DNA of 64,000 nucleotides from Chloropicon primus (GCA_023205875.1 CP060758.1:558001-622000), one strand, 5' to 3'. Counted from the first letter of the stretch, positions 8,555 through 18,292 are shown. Notes: a model not told the origin generated them from the sequence alone. A program made the numbers and translations.

Positions 8555-9748
8555 CTAAGAGAACACCGAGTCCGTGAGAATCGCGACCTCGTTCTGAAGA
8601 GCTTGCAATACTTTTGCGTCTATTGTACAACTCAAGGTGTCTATCGCGATCATGCCGGAGGGAAGCGAGCATATTGGGCACCCCAGCAACTTGCTGGCAT
8701 TCATGACGATCTCGCTGGCCTTCCTCATTCCCGAAAAGTACCTCTGGCGGAAATCCTCCGTGGATCCAATTTTGTGGCCGTCCACGAAGAACCGCACGAG
8801 CTTGTCTTCGGCCTTGTGAACGCTGTACATCTGGTCGGCCATGTTCTTCATTTGCTGGATGCAAGCCTTCGCTGGCGTGAAGGGCAGCATGATCCCCTCG
8901 TTCTGGCTCGGCTGGTTCTGGTAATGCAGGACGCTGTTGAAGACGACCTTGTGGACCTTCGATTGGAGCCAGCCGGCCTCTCTGCCCTCAAGGGTCTCGA
9001 GGACGTCGAAGAGCGCGTTCCCAGTGGGATCGATGAAAAGCCTCGAAAAGTCGTTGTCGTCTATGCTCAGAGGCAGGATGAGCTTCGTGGCCGCGCAGAA
9101 GGCGAGCTCGCTCACCGGCGCCTTGGCCAGGTGGTCCGTGTCTATCATCACCACCCAGTTCTGTGGCAGCGCGCTGATCGCGGCCCTGAGCCTCCTCACG
9201 GCGTCTGGGACTTCCTGGGGCTCCAAGGGGAGCTCCCCGCACGAGCAGCACACCCAGAGATTCGAGGGAAGGTCCCACTGCACGTCTCCGCCCTGGTCGA
9301 TCTCGTTGAGAAGATCACTCGGCCTCACCGCGAACCGCCTCAGGTCAATGGGCGCCTCCGCCTTGGTGTCCGCGGTGCCGCTCTGGTTCGCCCTTGGCTT
9401 GGAAGGAGAGAACGGGTTCCACCCACCGAAGAGGCCGGAGACCTGGGAGTCCTCGTCACTCATTCCCCCCTGCTTCCCCGTCGCCAGCGCCCGGAGAAGG
9501 CCCTCCACCCGCTCGTCCTTGCTCGTCCCCTCGAGTGCCGTTTGGGCTCCACGGGACGCCGCAAGCAGACTTGGCCGGCTCGTTCCGCCGCAAAGCATCG
9601 TCGTCAGGTCAGAGTAAAGACTGAAATCGATCGCCAGAACTTGCGTCTCCGGCCTCTTCTTCGCCAAGCTCGCCGCCAGCTGGAACGCTATCGTGCTCTT
9701 CCCCGACCCTCCCTTGTTGTTCGCAAACACATACGTCTCGGACACCAT
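8555..9748 (-). CDS. ParA/MinD-type deviant Walker ATPase
   Basis: 397 residues from the first ATG; an upstream in-frame extension has no ATG and only reads through a poly-T tract. The N-terminus has the deviant Walker A box NNKGGSGKST (about 10-19), followed by a Walker A' strand (VLAIDFSLYSD). This is the signature of ParA/Soj/MinD ATPases, which segregate or position DNA and protein assemblies in bacteria. A conserved-looking C-terminal half (CPICSLPSG) has no clear domain. There is no obvious transit peptide, so it may be cytosolic. It lacks the CxxC motif of the eukaryotic MRP/NUBP Fe-S scaffold relatives. Its role is unknown and acquisition from bacteria or an organelle is possible. It converges on kinesin-14 and diverges from the channel gene. 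Confidence 0.75.
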   Translation of the reverse strand: MVSETYVFANNKGGSGKSTIAFQLAASLAKKRPETQVLAIDFSLYSDLTTMLCGGTSRPSLLAASRGAQTALEGTSKDERVEGLLRALATGKQGGMSDEDSQVSGLFGGWNPFSPSKPRANQSGTADTKAEAPIDLRRFAVRPSDLLNEIDQGGDVQWDLPSNLWVCCSCGELPLEPQEVPDAVRRLRAAISALPQNWVVMIDTDHLAKAPVSELAFCAATKLILPLSIDDNDFSRLFIDPTGNALFDVLETLEGREAGWLQSKVHKVVFNSVLHYQNQPSQNEGIMLPFTPAKACIQQMKNMADQMYSVHKAEDKLVRFFVDGHKIGSTEDFRQRYFSGMRKASEIVMNASKLLGCPICSLPSGMIAIDTLSCTIDAKVLQALQNEVAILTDSVFS

Positions 9749-10160
9749 CCTGCACCTACTCAATGCCTTTTTCTTCTCCGACTCTTGAAAAAAAAAAAAA
9801 AACCGAACGAACAAACGAAGGAACGAACGTCGACCCAAGCCCGTTCACCCTTTCGCTGTCCTTCCGTTCCTCCTCCTCTACGGCCTCGCCGCTTTCGCTC
9901 GCAACCCTCCTCTCGCTGCTCCGGCTGCCCTCGGTCGACAGATCGATCGATGAACTGAAGCAGGCTTCGCTTCGCTTCTCTCCACAGTGGAGGAGACGGC
10001 AGGCGTTACGAGAGAGAGAGAGAGAGAGAGGAGAGGAGGAGGGCTCCGCTTTGGGGTCAAGGGTCGGAGATTGCACAAGGGTGAGGATTTGGGCGAAAGT
10101 TCACGCCGTGGCCTCTCGGTTGACACCCTCGTTTCGAGGACGGTGACGATTTGTGCGGTG
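9749..10160. promoter_or_regulatory. Divergent promoter region, ParA-like / K+ channel
   Basis: 412 nt between divergent ATGs. It contains a poly(A) run at about 9788-9802 and a (GA)n tract at 10010-10036. No convincing ORF or RNA gene seen. Confidence 0.5.
10010..10036 (+). repeat. (GA)n microsatellite in K+ channel leader
   Basis: About 13 GA dinucleotides on the coding strand, 125 nt upstream of the channel ATG; one of several such tracts beside start codons in this window. Confidence 0.9.
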
Positions 10161-12410
10161 ATGGCGTCGTCGACGAGGGCTGCTGCTGCTGCTGCTGCAG
10201 AGGCAGAGGCAGAAGAGCAAGGGACGCGCTCATTTATGGAGCGGATGGCGGGCCAGGAGGAGGGAGACAAGGGGAGTATGCTCGACAAGGATCCGGAGAG
10301 GATGGGCGCGCCGGAGGACGTGACGCCGGCCAGGACCTTTTTCGTCAGGATGGTCGCGCAGAGGGAGATCGAGGTGAACGAGAAGGAGTGGTTCGAAGTG
10401 CTCGAGCGTCATGGCATGAACCCGAATTCTCTGAGGCTGAAGGCGTCGTCGTCCCAGCCGAGCTCGAGCGCTTCGGGGGGCTACCGAAGCCACGACTACC
10501 GGGATCCCAGCAAGCCCCTGATGAGGACGCACCGGCAGAAGGGCAAGAGCCCTCCGAACTGGAGGGAAACGACGTCCAACTTTCAGATCCTGAAAACTCC
10601 TTTGCAGGGGGAGGAGGACAAGGAGGAGAGCTACAGGGACGAGGTGGAGTACAACCCCGTCAGAAAGGCCAAGAGACGGACGCCCCTCCTCGAGGTGGTC
10701 TCGCCCTTCTCCATCTACTATGCGGTGTGGCAGTATTCCATGATGGTCTTGGATTTCACGTACACGGCCTTCTGGGTGCCGTACTCTGTCGTGTTTGTCC
10801 TGGAGGACTGTCAGTGGGACCACCCAGCGGCGATAGTGGATTTCACGGCGGGTTGGCTCTACGTTTTCGACGTGCTTGTTAACCTCAGAGTCGGGTACAG
10901 CATCGTGTACAAGCTGAGTAGGACCGTGGAGCTGGACAGCATGAGGGCCGCCCTCTTCTACATTCAGCACGGAACTTTCTGGGTGGATGTGCCGGCCTGC
11001 ATACCGGTGTTTGTCCAGACCATCTGCTTGAGCGTCAACGGAGCGGACACGAGCTTTGGAAAATTCGGGGTCAACGTCTCCCAAATGATGCGCCTCCTGA
11101 GATTACTCAGGCTCGCTCGGGCGATGCGCTTGCTCTTGAGCGACGCGCTGGACGTGGCTTCCGTCAGCGTGAAGAGGTCCACCGGTGCAAAGATGATCTG
11201 GATCCAATTCCTTCAGATCGTCTTCCTGTTTGCCTGGACCGCCCACATGATGGCGTGCACCTGGTACTACACGGCGGTGATGGAGGACTCCCTGCCCAAC
11301 TGGCCGTACAGAAACGGCGAGCTTTACAGCTGCATCGAAGGTCTCGAGGAAGACGCGCCGAAGACTTGGCTCAAGACGGCCGGGCTGCTCTGTGCGCCCA
11401 ATGGCGTGAAATACATGGCCTCGTTCTACTTTGCCACCATGACGATCACCACGGTGGGTTACGGCGATATCTCTGCGGACACCACGGGGGAACAGGCCGT
11501 GGCCACGGTCATGATGTTCGTCGGCGCAATCTTCTTTGGCTACCTCGTGTCGACGACCACCCTGTTCCTCGAGAAGGTGTCGAGTCAGAAAAAAGAGCTG
11601 ACCAACTACCACGACAAGGTGGAGCTGGTGGATGGGTGGGTGCGCAACAGGGCGATCCCCAAAAAGCTGAACATGAAAATAAGGTCTTACTATTCCATCG
11701 TCTGGAGCAAAGCGGCGGACCTGCAGAACGAGAAAGAGATTCTCCAGGAGCTTCCCTTCCCCCTCAGGGCAGCGGCGGCTGAGCACATCACGATGCCCCT
11801 GCTGAAGCAGGTGCTCTGCCTGTCCCACGTCGCGGAGCGGCACTGGAAGCACATGTCCAGGCGGTTCAGGGCGGAGTGGTACCCTCCCGGAAAGTTTATC
11901 GCGCACTCCGAAGGGCGCGGCTCCGGGGAGGGCCTGAAACCGGAGATGGACTCCCTGTGGCTGCTCGAGAGGGGAAAGGTGGTTTGCGTGAAGCAAGGCG
12001 CGAACAATGCGAGCTTGATTGGCCCCCAGGTCTTTGGATGCTCCCTGATCTTGCAGCTTCTCGATCCGGACTTTCCCCTGGAGACTTCCTTCAACACGTA
12101 CATGTCCACGACACCCATCTGGCTGTGGCGCGTCAACAAGGAGTACCTTCGTGCCTACTTCCAGGACAACCCAGACGCCCTGGTTCAGTTCTGCGAAGGC
12201 CTGCTGGTGGACGTGGACCAGCTCAACATACTGGACATCGACAACGCCGCGGAGAACGCCCTGTACACCAAAGTCCTCGAGTTGAAAGAGACCCTCCCGT
12301 TGGATGAAGAGGGCCTTCTCAGTCTCCCGCGTGGAGCCTCTAGGACTAACATCTTCACCGTCCAGGAGGAAGGCCAATGGACCTCCACCCTCTCGGATGA
12401 CCCCTCTTAA
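10161..12410 (+). CDS. Voltage-gated K+ channel, EAG/CNG-like superfamily
   Basis: 749 residues from the first in-frame ATG (10161). After a variable N-terminus (poly-Ala, acidic) come six membrane segments: S1 at about 195-220, S2, S3, a voltage sensor S4 with spaced arginines (RLLRLLRLARAMR, about 311-323), S5, the pore helix and the filter TTVGYGD at about 429-435, then S6. The filter GYG predicts K+ selectivity. After S6 lies a C-linker and a cNMP-binding-like fold (about 570-690), but the phosphate-binding cassette (GE-x-A, PR-x-A/T) is not visible, so cyclic-nucleotide gating is doubtful, as in animal EAG/KCNH channels. It acts in a membrane, probably the plasma membrane. COG7 follows in tandem 162 nt downstream. 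Confidence 0.9.
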   Translation: MASSTRAAAAAAAEAEAEEQGTRSFMERMAGQEEGDKGSMLDKDPERMGAPEDVTPARTFFVRMVAQREIEVNEKEWFEVLERHGMNPNSLRLKASSSQPSSSASGGYRSHDYRDPSKPLMRTHRQKGKSPPNWRETTSNFQILKTPLQGEEDKEESYRDEVEYNPVRKAKRRTPLLEVVSPFSIYYAVWQYSMMVLDFTYTAFWVPYSVVFVLEDCQWDHPAAIVDFTAGWLYVFDVLVNLRVGYSIVYKLSRTVELDSMRAALFYIQHGTFWVDVPACIPVFVQTICLSVNGADTSFGKFGVNVSQMMRLLRLLRLARAMRLLLSDALDVASVSVKRSTGAKMIWIQFLQIVFLFAWTAHMMACTWYYTAVMEDSLPNWPYRNGELYSCIEGLEEDAPKTWLKTAGLLCAPNGVKYMASFYFATMTITTVGYGDISADTTGEQAVATVMMFVGAIFFGYLVSTTTLFLEKVSSQKKELTNYHDKVELVDGWVRNRAIPKKLNMKIRSYYSIVWSKAADLQNEKEILQELPFPLRAAAAEHITMPLLKQVLCLSHVAERHWKHMSRRFRAEWYPPGKFIAHSEGRGSGEGLKPEMDSLWLLERGKVVCVKQGANNASLIGPQVFGCSLILQLLDPDFPLETSFNTYMSTTPIWLWRVNKEYLRAYFQDNPDALVQFCEGLLVDVDQLNILDIDNAAENALYTKVLELKETLPLDEEGLLSLPRGASRTNIFTVQEEGQWTSTLSDDPS

Positions 12411-12490
12411 GCTGTTACTAAACACAACCCATCAATCAATCAAAAACAAAAAAGTTTTGTGGCTTTTGGCTCCACCAGAGCTCTCTGATA

Positions 12491-12516
12491 AGAGAGAGAG
12501 AGAGGAGAGGGAGAGA
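12491..12516 (+). repeat. (GA)n tract in COG7 leader
   Basis: GA-rich run on the coding strand, about 60 nt before the COG7 ATG. Confidence 0.8.
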
Positions 12517-12572
12517 ACCCTACGACGGAGGCCCCGAAGGCGGTGGCACACACCGAAGGAGTCGCTCGAAGG

Positions 12573-14942
12573 ATGACGGTGACTGACTTGTTCGACGGAG
12601 GCCAGGACGCTCCGTCGTGGCTGAACGAACGCCTGAGCGGAATCGAAGGGGGAAACGAAGACGACCTGCTCGAGGCCTTGGGGGAGCTTGAGGTGAAGTT
12701 GCAGCTAAAGGCAGACGATGTGGAAGCGAGCATGGAGGGGGTGGCGAAAGACGCCCACGAGGAGATCCCGCTTGCTCGGGCGGAGCTCTCGGAGCTGCGG
12801 CAAAGGGCGGGAGGGGTCGCGAACCGCCTGCACTCTTGCCAGTCCTTGCTCTCGAACGTGGATGGCGTAGCGGACGGCGTGCTGGTGATGGATAGGGTCC
12901 AAACGAATATGAGGATGGCGAGAGACAAGCTGAGCGAGGCGGCGGGGATGGCGCAGCTCCTCGCCACGGTCGATCAGACGTTCAAGCAGGGCAACTTGAC
13001 GACAATTGGGCGGCAACTGAAGCAGATCAGCGAAGGGTTGGAGTCTGTGAGTGGTGTGCCGGAGTTTGCTGGGGTGGAGACAAAGCTGCACGAGTTCGAG
13101 GAGAGGCTCCAGCAGATGGTGGAGGCTCCCCTCCAGAAAGCTTTCGAGGACCACGACGCGCAGGCTGTCAAGCACCTATCGAGCATACTCTCCTTGGGCA
13201 GCAAGGACGACGCCATAGGAACGCTCTTCGTGTCCGCAAAGATATCCCAGCTGCAGTCCAGCTGGGAGACGTTCGGCGGGCTCGGGGTGGGGAAGAATGC
13301 CGTGGCCGGCGAGGTGGGCTCGGGCAAGGTGGTGACTTTTGAGGACTGGCTTCCAGAATGGCTGAGGAACGTCTTGACGGTGGTGGAGTCGGAGCACAAG
13401 TGGTGCCTAGAAATTTTGCCGGAGCAAGCCGACAACCTGTTCATGACACTCGTCGAGACGTGTTTCATCGGCATCAAGCAGTCTTTCAAGAACAGGCTGC
13501 AGAACACGCTCAGCGCGACCAAGCTGGCGTACGACGCCGGAGATAGCAGCGTCTCTCCGCTCCAAGTCCTCCTGAAGGTCAAGAGTGGTCTGAAAGAATT
13601 CCTGACGTCCGTGAGCTACGTGTTGAACAGGAGGTTCGACGATTCTCAGCAAAAGAAGGGCAAGCTGTTGGAGTGCCTGGCGCTGTGCACCTACGGGCAA
13701 ATCAAGGACCAGGTGCTGCTTTACCCTCTGCTTGAGAGACAAGAAATCACGGGTCTCCACAACAAGCTTGCGGGGGACCTCATGCTCCCCACGGCGAAGC
13801 TGAAGCAAGCCACGCACTCGCAAAGCGCAAGCATCGCGGATTCCATCGAGGCTTGCACAAATGCAGTGCACAGCATCATCGGCCCATCGTGCGAAGTTGG
13901 AGCCTCTTCGGTGGAGAGGTGCATGAGCATAACGGACGGCTTCAAGATTGACGAGCTCCTGCTGGTTGTGGACGAATGCCTGGCCGCTTTTCTCAGCAAG
14001 ATCTGCCTGACCCTGAGGGTCATTAAAGACTGCGTCACGTCCGTCAAGGGGTCCATGGAGGGTCAGGAGGGGTCTGAAGTGTCTTACGATTATTCCCAAC
14101 AAGCCCTGCCGCAGGATTTGCTGGTAGCGATTTTACGCGTGCTCCAGATTGCTGCCCTCTTCTCGAACTCTGTCGGCAACTTGGAGGAGAGCCTGAGGAC
14201 GTCTGTCGCTTCCTTGAGATCTCGGATGGAATCGGGCTCTTTTGAAGGCATCCACATCTGGTTCACCCTTTTCCCCGGGCAGAAAGAGGAGCACCAGAGC
14301 AAGCTGGCGAGGCTCGAAGCGCCCTTGCCCAGCGCCAAGAAAGCGATGAAAGACTTCGCGTCCTCTGCAGAGGATCTGGTTCTGGACTTCATGATGGTTA
14401 AGGTCAAGGAGAGCCTTCAGGGCATAAAGGAGAGCAAGCTCTGGTCCAGAACGGAGGAGAAGGACAAGACGTTCGACCTGCCTTCGTTCAGCGTCTTCCC
14501 TTCAAAGCACGTGACAAGTCTTGGGGAGTACTTGCTCGTCATCCCCCAGCAGTTCGAAGTGCTCGACGACTTGGAGGAACTGAGCCCAACCGGATCGGAG
14601 GCCAAGGAAAGGAGGGAGGGGGACCAGGCGTCAGAGCCAAGCTCGTTCGCGGCCGAGTGGATAAGTAAGATAGTAGAAGAGGCCTCGAAACTGTACACTA
14701 GGGATATTCTGAGAATTCCGAGGCTGAGTGAAAACGGCTGTTCTCAGCTGCAAGCGGACATCGATTACTTGGGCAACATTCTCCAGGCTTTGTTCGTGTC
14801 GGCGCCTGTTGCACTGAGCACCATCGCGGCCAACCTGTCTCTGAGCGCGGAGGAGGTCAAGGACCCCAGCAGCAGCAGGCCAAAGGACTGCGATGGCATG
14901 GCGTGGGACACGGTCGTCAAGATGAGGGGCGGCGGGGGCTGA
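12573..14942 (+). CDS. COG7: Conserved oligomeric Golgi complex subunit 7
   Basis: 789 residues from ATG 12573. The N-terminal 250 residues follow the COG7 pattern seen in human COG7: a short WLNERL start, a long amphipathic helical region, MDRVQTNMRMA and DQTFKQGNLTTIGRQL segments, then a helical-bundle body. COG7 is a lobe B subunit of the COG tether for retrograde vesicles within the Golgi and is needed to keep glycosylation enzymes in place. Length is close to the usual 770-850. The family assignment rests on recalled similarity along the N-terminal third; the rest is all-helical as expected. Its stop lies 71 nt from the stop of the convergent subtilase gene. Confidence 0.85.
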   Translation: MTVTDLFDGGQDAPSWLNERLSGIEGGNEDDLLEALGELEVKLQLKADDVEASMEGVAKDAHEEIPLARAELSELRQRAGGVANRLHSCQSLLSNVDGVADGVLVMDRVQTNMRMARDKLSEAAGMAQLLATVDQTFKQGNLTTIGRQLKQISEGLESVSGVPEFAGVETKLHEFEERLQQMVEAPLQKAFEDHDAQAVKHLSSILSLGSKDDAIGTLFVSAKISQLQSSWETFGGLGVGKNAVAGEVGSGKVVTFEDWLPEWLRNVLTVVESEHKWCLEILPEQADNLFMTLVETCFIGIKQSFKNRLQNTLSATKLAYDAGDSSVSPLQVLLKVKSGLKEFLTSVSYVLNRRFDDSQQKKGKLLECLALCTYGQIKDQVLLYPLLERQEITGLHNKLAGDLMLPTAKLKQATHSQSASIADSIEACTNAVHSIIGPSCEVGASSVERCMSITDGFKIDELLLVVDECLAAFLSKICLTLRVIKDCVTSVKGSMEGQEGSEVSYDYSQQALPQDLLVAILRVLQIAALFSNSVGNLEESLRTSVASLRSRMESGSFEGIHIWFTLFPGQKEEHQSKLARLEAPLPSAKKAMKDFASSAEDLVLDFMMVKVKESLQGIKESKLWSRTEEKDKTFDLPSFSVFPSKHVTSLGEYLLVIPQQFEVLDDLEELSPTGSEAKERREGDQASEPSSFAAEWISKIVEEASKLYTRDILRIPRLSENGCSQLQADIDYLGNILQALFVSAPVALSTIAANLSLSAEEVKDPSSSRPKDCDGMAWDTVVKMRGGGG

Positions 14943-15013
14943 AAAAAATTCCGTCCATGAAAGAATATAATCGGTTTTTATATACAGAGTCTTCATGTCC
15001 CGCCAAAACAGCT

Positions 15014-16798
15014 CTAGCCGTGGGTCGTCACCGGCCTCGATTGGCCGACTTCCGAGTACAGCAAAAGATTGGGGGAGCCCGGCTTCATGTGCGGGCTGGA
15101 CAGCGCGTTCCTGGTCCCCGCGCTTAGTATCACCCTCTTCACCTCCGCCGGGGAGGCGTTGGGGTTCTCGGACAGGTAATTTGCGGCCACCCCGGCCACC
15201 AGCGGAACGGCCATGGACGTTCCCGATGCCCACGCATACGCCGAGTCCGTGACAGTGTTGCATCTCGAGTCTCCGCCGCAGGCAGAATAAATGTCCACGC
15301 CAGGCGCGAAGATGTCAATGCACTCCCCCGTGTTGCTCCACCTGTAGAGGGTCTCCTGGTCCCTCCCCGAAGTCTGGCCGAACTTCGTCCCCAAGTCGCT
15401 CGCCGCGACCGTTATGGGCTCCTCCACGTTTCCCGGCGCAACGTAGCAGGAGTCCACCCCGCTGTTCCCCGAGGCAACGATCACGGTGATGCCGTAATCG
15501 ACGATCAGGTTCTTCACGGCCTCCTCCAGGGCTCTGGACCAAGATCCGACGCCGATTCCGAGGGACATCGTCACAATCGCCGGCTTTTGGTGGTGGTTCG
15601 CGACCCAGTCGAGCCCGGCAATGACGTCGCTCACGGATCCTGACCCCGAGCAATCCAAGACCCGCACGCCCACCACCTTGGCGTCCTTCGCCACGCCCGT
15701 CGTCCTCCCGACCGCCGTGCCGGCCACGTGCGTGCCGTGCCCGTCGCAGTCGTCCGCGTTGGGGTGGTCGTCCACAAAGTCGTACCCGTGGGCCGCCCTT
15801 GACTTCCCGGAATCCCACTCCTGGAACTCCTGGTGCGTCTTGCGCAGTCCAGAATCCACGGTGTATATCGTAACGCCCTTCCCCGCGCTCCCCGAGTGGG
15901 TGTACTTGCCGTCGAGAGGCAGCGACCTCTGGTCGACCCTGTCCAAGTTCCACAGGGCTACGTTGAGGTCCTGCACCTGGTTGCGGGAGAACGCGCTGAC
16001 CTGGCCACCGGCCGGGAGCCCCGAGGCCGAGGGGCCGCCTCCGCTCAGCTTGGCCTCCAGAGCGCCGCCGATGTCCATCATCTGCTTGGTCACGGGGTAC
16101 TCGGTGGACCCGCCGCTCTGGATCCGCGCGGCGGCGGCGTCGTCCGCCTTGGCCACGCGCTGCTCCGCCTTGTACACGATCTTGTCCTTCTCCACGAAGT
16201 CCACGGCCCCCTCGAAGCACGTCAGGAGCTTCTGGAGCTGGCCTTGGGAGAAGTACCCTGAGATGCCCCGGAAGGTCGAGGCGTAGACCCGCCGGCACAC
16301 CTCCGGCATGTGGCACGAGTCCCCCGAGTTGGACTTCATCAGCATGCCGTACTGCGAGCAGATGGTGCGTAGGCTGTCGACGCTCTGCGAGCTCTTGAAG
16401 ACGACGATGTATGGGCTCTTCCTGGCGTTGCCGCTGGCGTGGGCGTGGGTGGACGTCTCCCCACTGAAGATCGAGGAGATGCTGCGCATGAACTCGTGGC
16501 GCGTCGACGGGATGGGACTCACGTCCGTCGAGACCCCGCTCATCGCCCGCACGACCCCGCCCTCCTCCATCGTCCGGAGCATCAGCATCTTCGTCGTCGT
16601 TTCCTGAAGCTCGATGCTGCTCAGGAGGAGCGTGGCGTCCGAGCTCAGCGCGGGAGGGGGGGGAGCGTCATCCGTGGCGTTCGGGGCAAGAAAGCGGCCA
16701 GTCGAAAAGGACGGCGACGACGAGAGGAGGAGGAGAAAAACCGCAATCCACGCTGTTGCCCACGACGACGGGCGTTGACCACGACCCAGCACCATCAT
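15014..16798 (-). CDS. Secreted subtilisin-like serine protease (S8, proteinase K type)
   Basis: 594 residues from the first in-frame ATG (16798). The N-terminus is a signal peptide (hydrophobic AWIAVFLLLL at about residues 16-25). An I9 propeptide lies at about 130-215 (SPYIVVFKSS...), then the S8 catalytic domain. Catalytic residues are Asp in YTVDSG (about 312), His in DGHGTHVAGT (about 355), oxyanion Asn in VASGNSG (about 439) and Ser in SGTSMAVP (about 527). The protein ends soon after the Ser helix, so it is a compact proteinase K-like enzyme. Expected role: secreted or vacuolar endopeptidase, activated by propeptide removal. The distance of about 95 residues between propeptide and Asp includes a polar linker. 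Confidence 0.93.
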   Translation of the reverse strand: MMVLGRGQRPSSWATAWIAVFLLLLSSSPSFSTGRFLAPNATDDAPPPPALSSDATLLLSSIELQETTTKMLMLRTMEEGGVVRAMSGVSTDVSPIPSTRHEFMRSISSIFSGETSTHAHASGNARKSPYIVVFKSSQSVDSLRTICSQYGMLMKSNSGDSCHMPEVCRRVYASTFRGISGYFSQGQLQKLLTCFEGAVDFVEKDKIVYKAEQRVAKADDAAAARIQSGGSTEYPVTKQMMDIGGALEAKLSGGGPSASGLPAGGQVSAFSRNQVQDLNVALWNLDRVDQRSLPLDGKYTHSGSAGKGVTIYTVDSGLRKTHQEFQEWDSGKSRAAHGYDFVDDHPNADDCDGHGTHVAGTAVGRTTGVAKDAKVVGVRVLDCSGSGSVSDVIAGLDWVANHHQKPAIVTMSLGIGVGSWSRALEEAVKNLIVDYGITVIVASGNSGVDSCYVAPGNVEEPITVAASDLGTKFGQTSGRDQETLYRWSNTGECIDIFAPGVDIYSACGGDSRCNTVTDSAYAWASGTSMAVPLVAGVAANYLSENPNASPAEVKRVILSAGTRNALSSPHMKPGSPNLLLYSEVGQSRPVTTHG

Positions 16799-17143
16799 GG
16801 TAACGTGACGTCTGTCCCAGTTCGCTCTCGATGTCGTGATCAAAGCTCTCCCCAACGCTGATCCCAAGCTCGAGAGGCTCGATCTCCTTCCCCGTAAAGC
16901 AAGCAGCACCTGCGACGCCGCGCGACGGGCCGTTACGGGCGTTACGAGAGACAGAGAGCGCTCGCCGCCCTCGCGATCTCCCCACCCCCCGATGGTTTTT
17001 GTCGATTTCGGAGGTCCAAGATGAACGCCACTCAAAACATGTCCCTGGGACGAGGTGCTGCATCATGGGGTGAGGTGCAGACAGAAAGGACAGGACAGGA
17101 CGAAAGATTAGACGGGATTCTTACACATGGATGGTCTGGCGCT
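16799..17143. other. Intergenic: subtilase promoter and RBM22 3' flank
   Basis: 345 nt between two minus-strand genes. It should hold the subtilase promoter and the RBM22 3' UTR. Six-frame reading shows no recognisable protein; nothing else seen. Confidence 0.4.
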
Positions 17144-18292
17144 TTAGTTCTTATTGCTTTGATCCTCCTCCTCCCCCTCGCCGCCGCCTCCCCGAGGCCT
17201 CTTCCGCTTCGACGCGCCCATCGCCATCGGGTCCATGGACGGGTACGGCACGTTCGCCCCTCCTCCCCCCACCTGCTGCTGCTGCTGCTGCTGCTGCTGG
17301 GGCCTTTCCCTCTTGCTGCTCCCCCCCCTCCCCTCCCCCCCCCTCTCCCCTCCTCCCCCCTCTTTCCTGGGCCGGCCCCACATCAGCCTCAGCTTGTGGC
17401 CCTTGACGTGCAGCCCGGTCTGCGCGTGGGACCGGGCCGCCTCCTCCGCCATGGCCCTCGTCGCGAGGGTGACGAACGCGCAGCGCTTGGCCTCGGACTT
17501 TCGGATCGCTTTCACCTCCCCGAATGCGTAAAAGTGGTCCAGGAGGTCCTGCTCGCTCACCAGCCCCCCCTCCGGGATGCCGCCGACGTACATGGTGCAG
17601 ATGGTGACGTCCTCCGGAAAGTCCAAGAGCGAGGGCATGCCGCGGGCCCTGCTGATCATCTTGGCCGCCACCGGGTCGTTGACGCCGTGGTACCTGTCCT
17701 TGATGTTCTGCTTGGCCAGGGACTCGTCCTTGTAGACCTCCTGGGGGAGCTCGTGCCTGAAGGGGCACTCCGAGCCGCGGTTGCAGCACCCCTTCACGAA
17801 GAAGGAGCATATCTTCGCCTTGTTCCTGTGGTACATCGGCCCCGAGCGCTGCAGCTGGCTCAGGAGCTCGCTGGGCCGCGCCCTGTTCTTGTTCTGGGCG
17901 TCGAACTCCCCGCTCGCTATGGACTTCTCCAAGTTCTGCACGTAGTACTCCCTGTTCACCTCGCTCTGGGGCAACCTCGTGGCCTCCTCCCCGAGCGCGT
18001 GGTCCCTCACCTGGACCGGCACCTGGTAGTCCAGGTCAAGGACGCACGTCTGACACACGTTCTTCGCCCTCGCGCACGTCTGGCAGATCTCCGTCTTCTT
18101 GCACCTCGCGTCTTGACCGGGCCGCCACCTGAACACCGTGAACGGCCTGGTGCATATCTTGCACTCCTTGTCGAACTCCGCTCTCGTCATCCGCAGGTAC
18201 GGGTTGGGGCCCAAGCACGTCTCGCACACGATGGGGAACTCGGCGCTCTCCCACCCCTCCGCCTCCCTGTCGCGAAGCAGCCGGTGAGCCAT
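17144..18292 (-). CDS. Pre-mRNA splicing factor RBM22/SLT11 (Cwc2/Ecm2 family)
   Basis: 382 residues. The N-terminal cysteine-rich Zn region (CETCLGPNPYLRM, CKICTRPF, CQTCARAKNVCQTC; residues 23-84) is the Ecm2/SLT11 signature. A CCCH finger follows (CSFFVKGCCNRGSECPFRH, about 159-177), then YHGVNDPVA, and an RRM (about 226-300, RNP2-like TMYVGGI, RNP1-like KRCAFVTLA). This is the full domain order of human RBM22 and plant MAC5, which sit in the NineTeen-related complex and contact U6 snRNA and pre-mRNA in the catalytic spliceosome. The C-terminal tail is rich in Gly, Arg and poly-Gln (CAG run at about 17272-17299). A TC-rich tract (GA on the coding strand) lies directly upstream of the ATG. 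Confidence 0.95.
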   Translation of the reverse strand: MAHRLLRDREAEGWESAEFPIVCETCLGPNPYLRMTRAEFDKECKICTRPFTVFRWRPGQDARCKKTEICQTCARAKNVCQTCVLDLDYQVPVQVRDHALGEEATRLPQSEVNREYYVQNLEKSIASGEFDAQNKNRARPSELLSQLQRSGPMYHRNKAKICSFFVKGCCNRGSECPFRHELPQEVYKDESLAKQNIKDRYHGVNDPVAAKMISRARGMPSLLDFPEDVTICTMYVGGIPEGGLVSEQDLLDHFYAFGEVKAIRKSEAKRCAFVTLATRAMAEEAARSHAQTGLHVKGHKLRLMWGRPRKEGGGGERGGEGRGGSSKRERPQQQQQQQQQVGGGGANVPYPSMDPMAMGASKRKRPRGGGGEGEEEDQSNKN

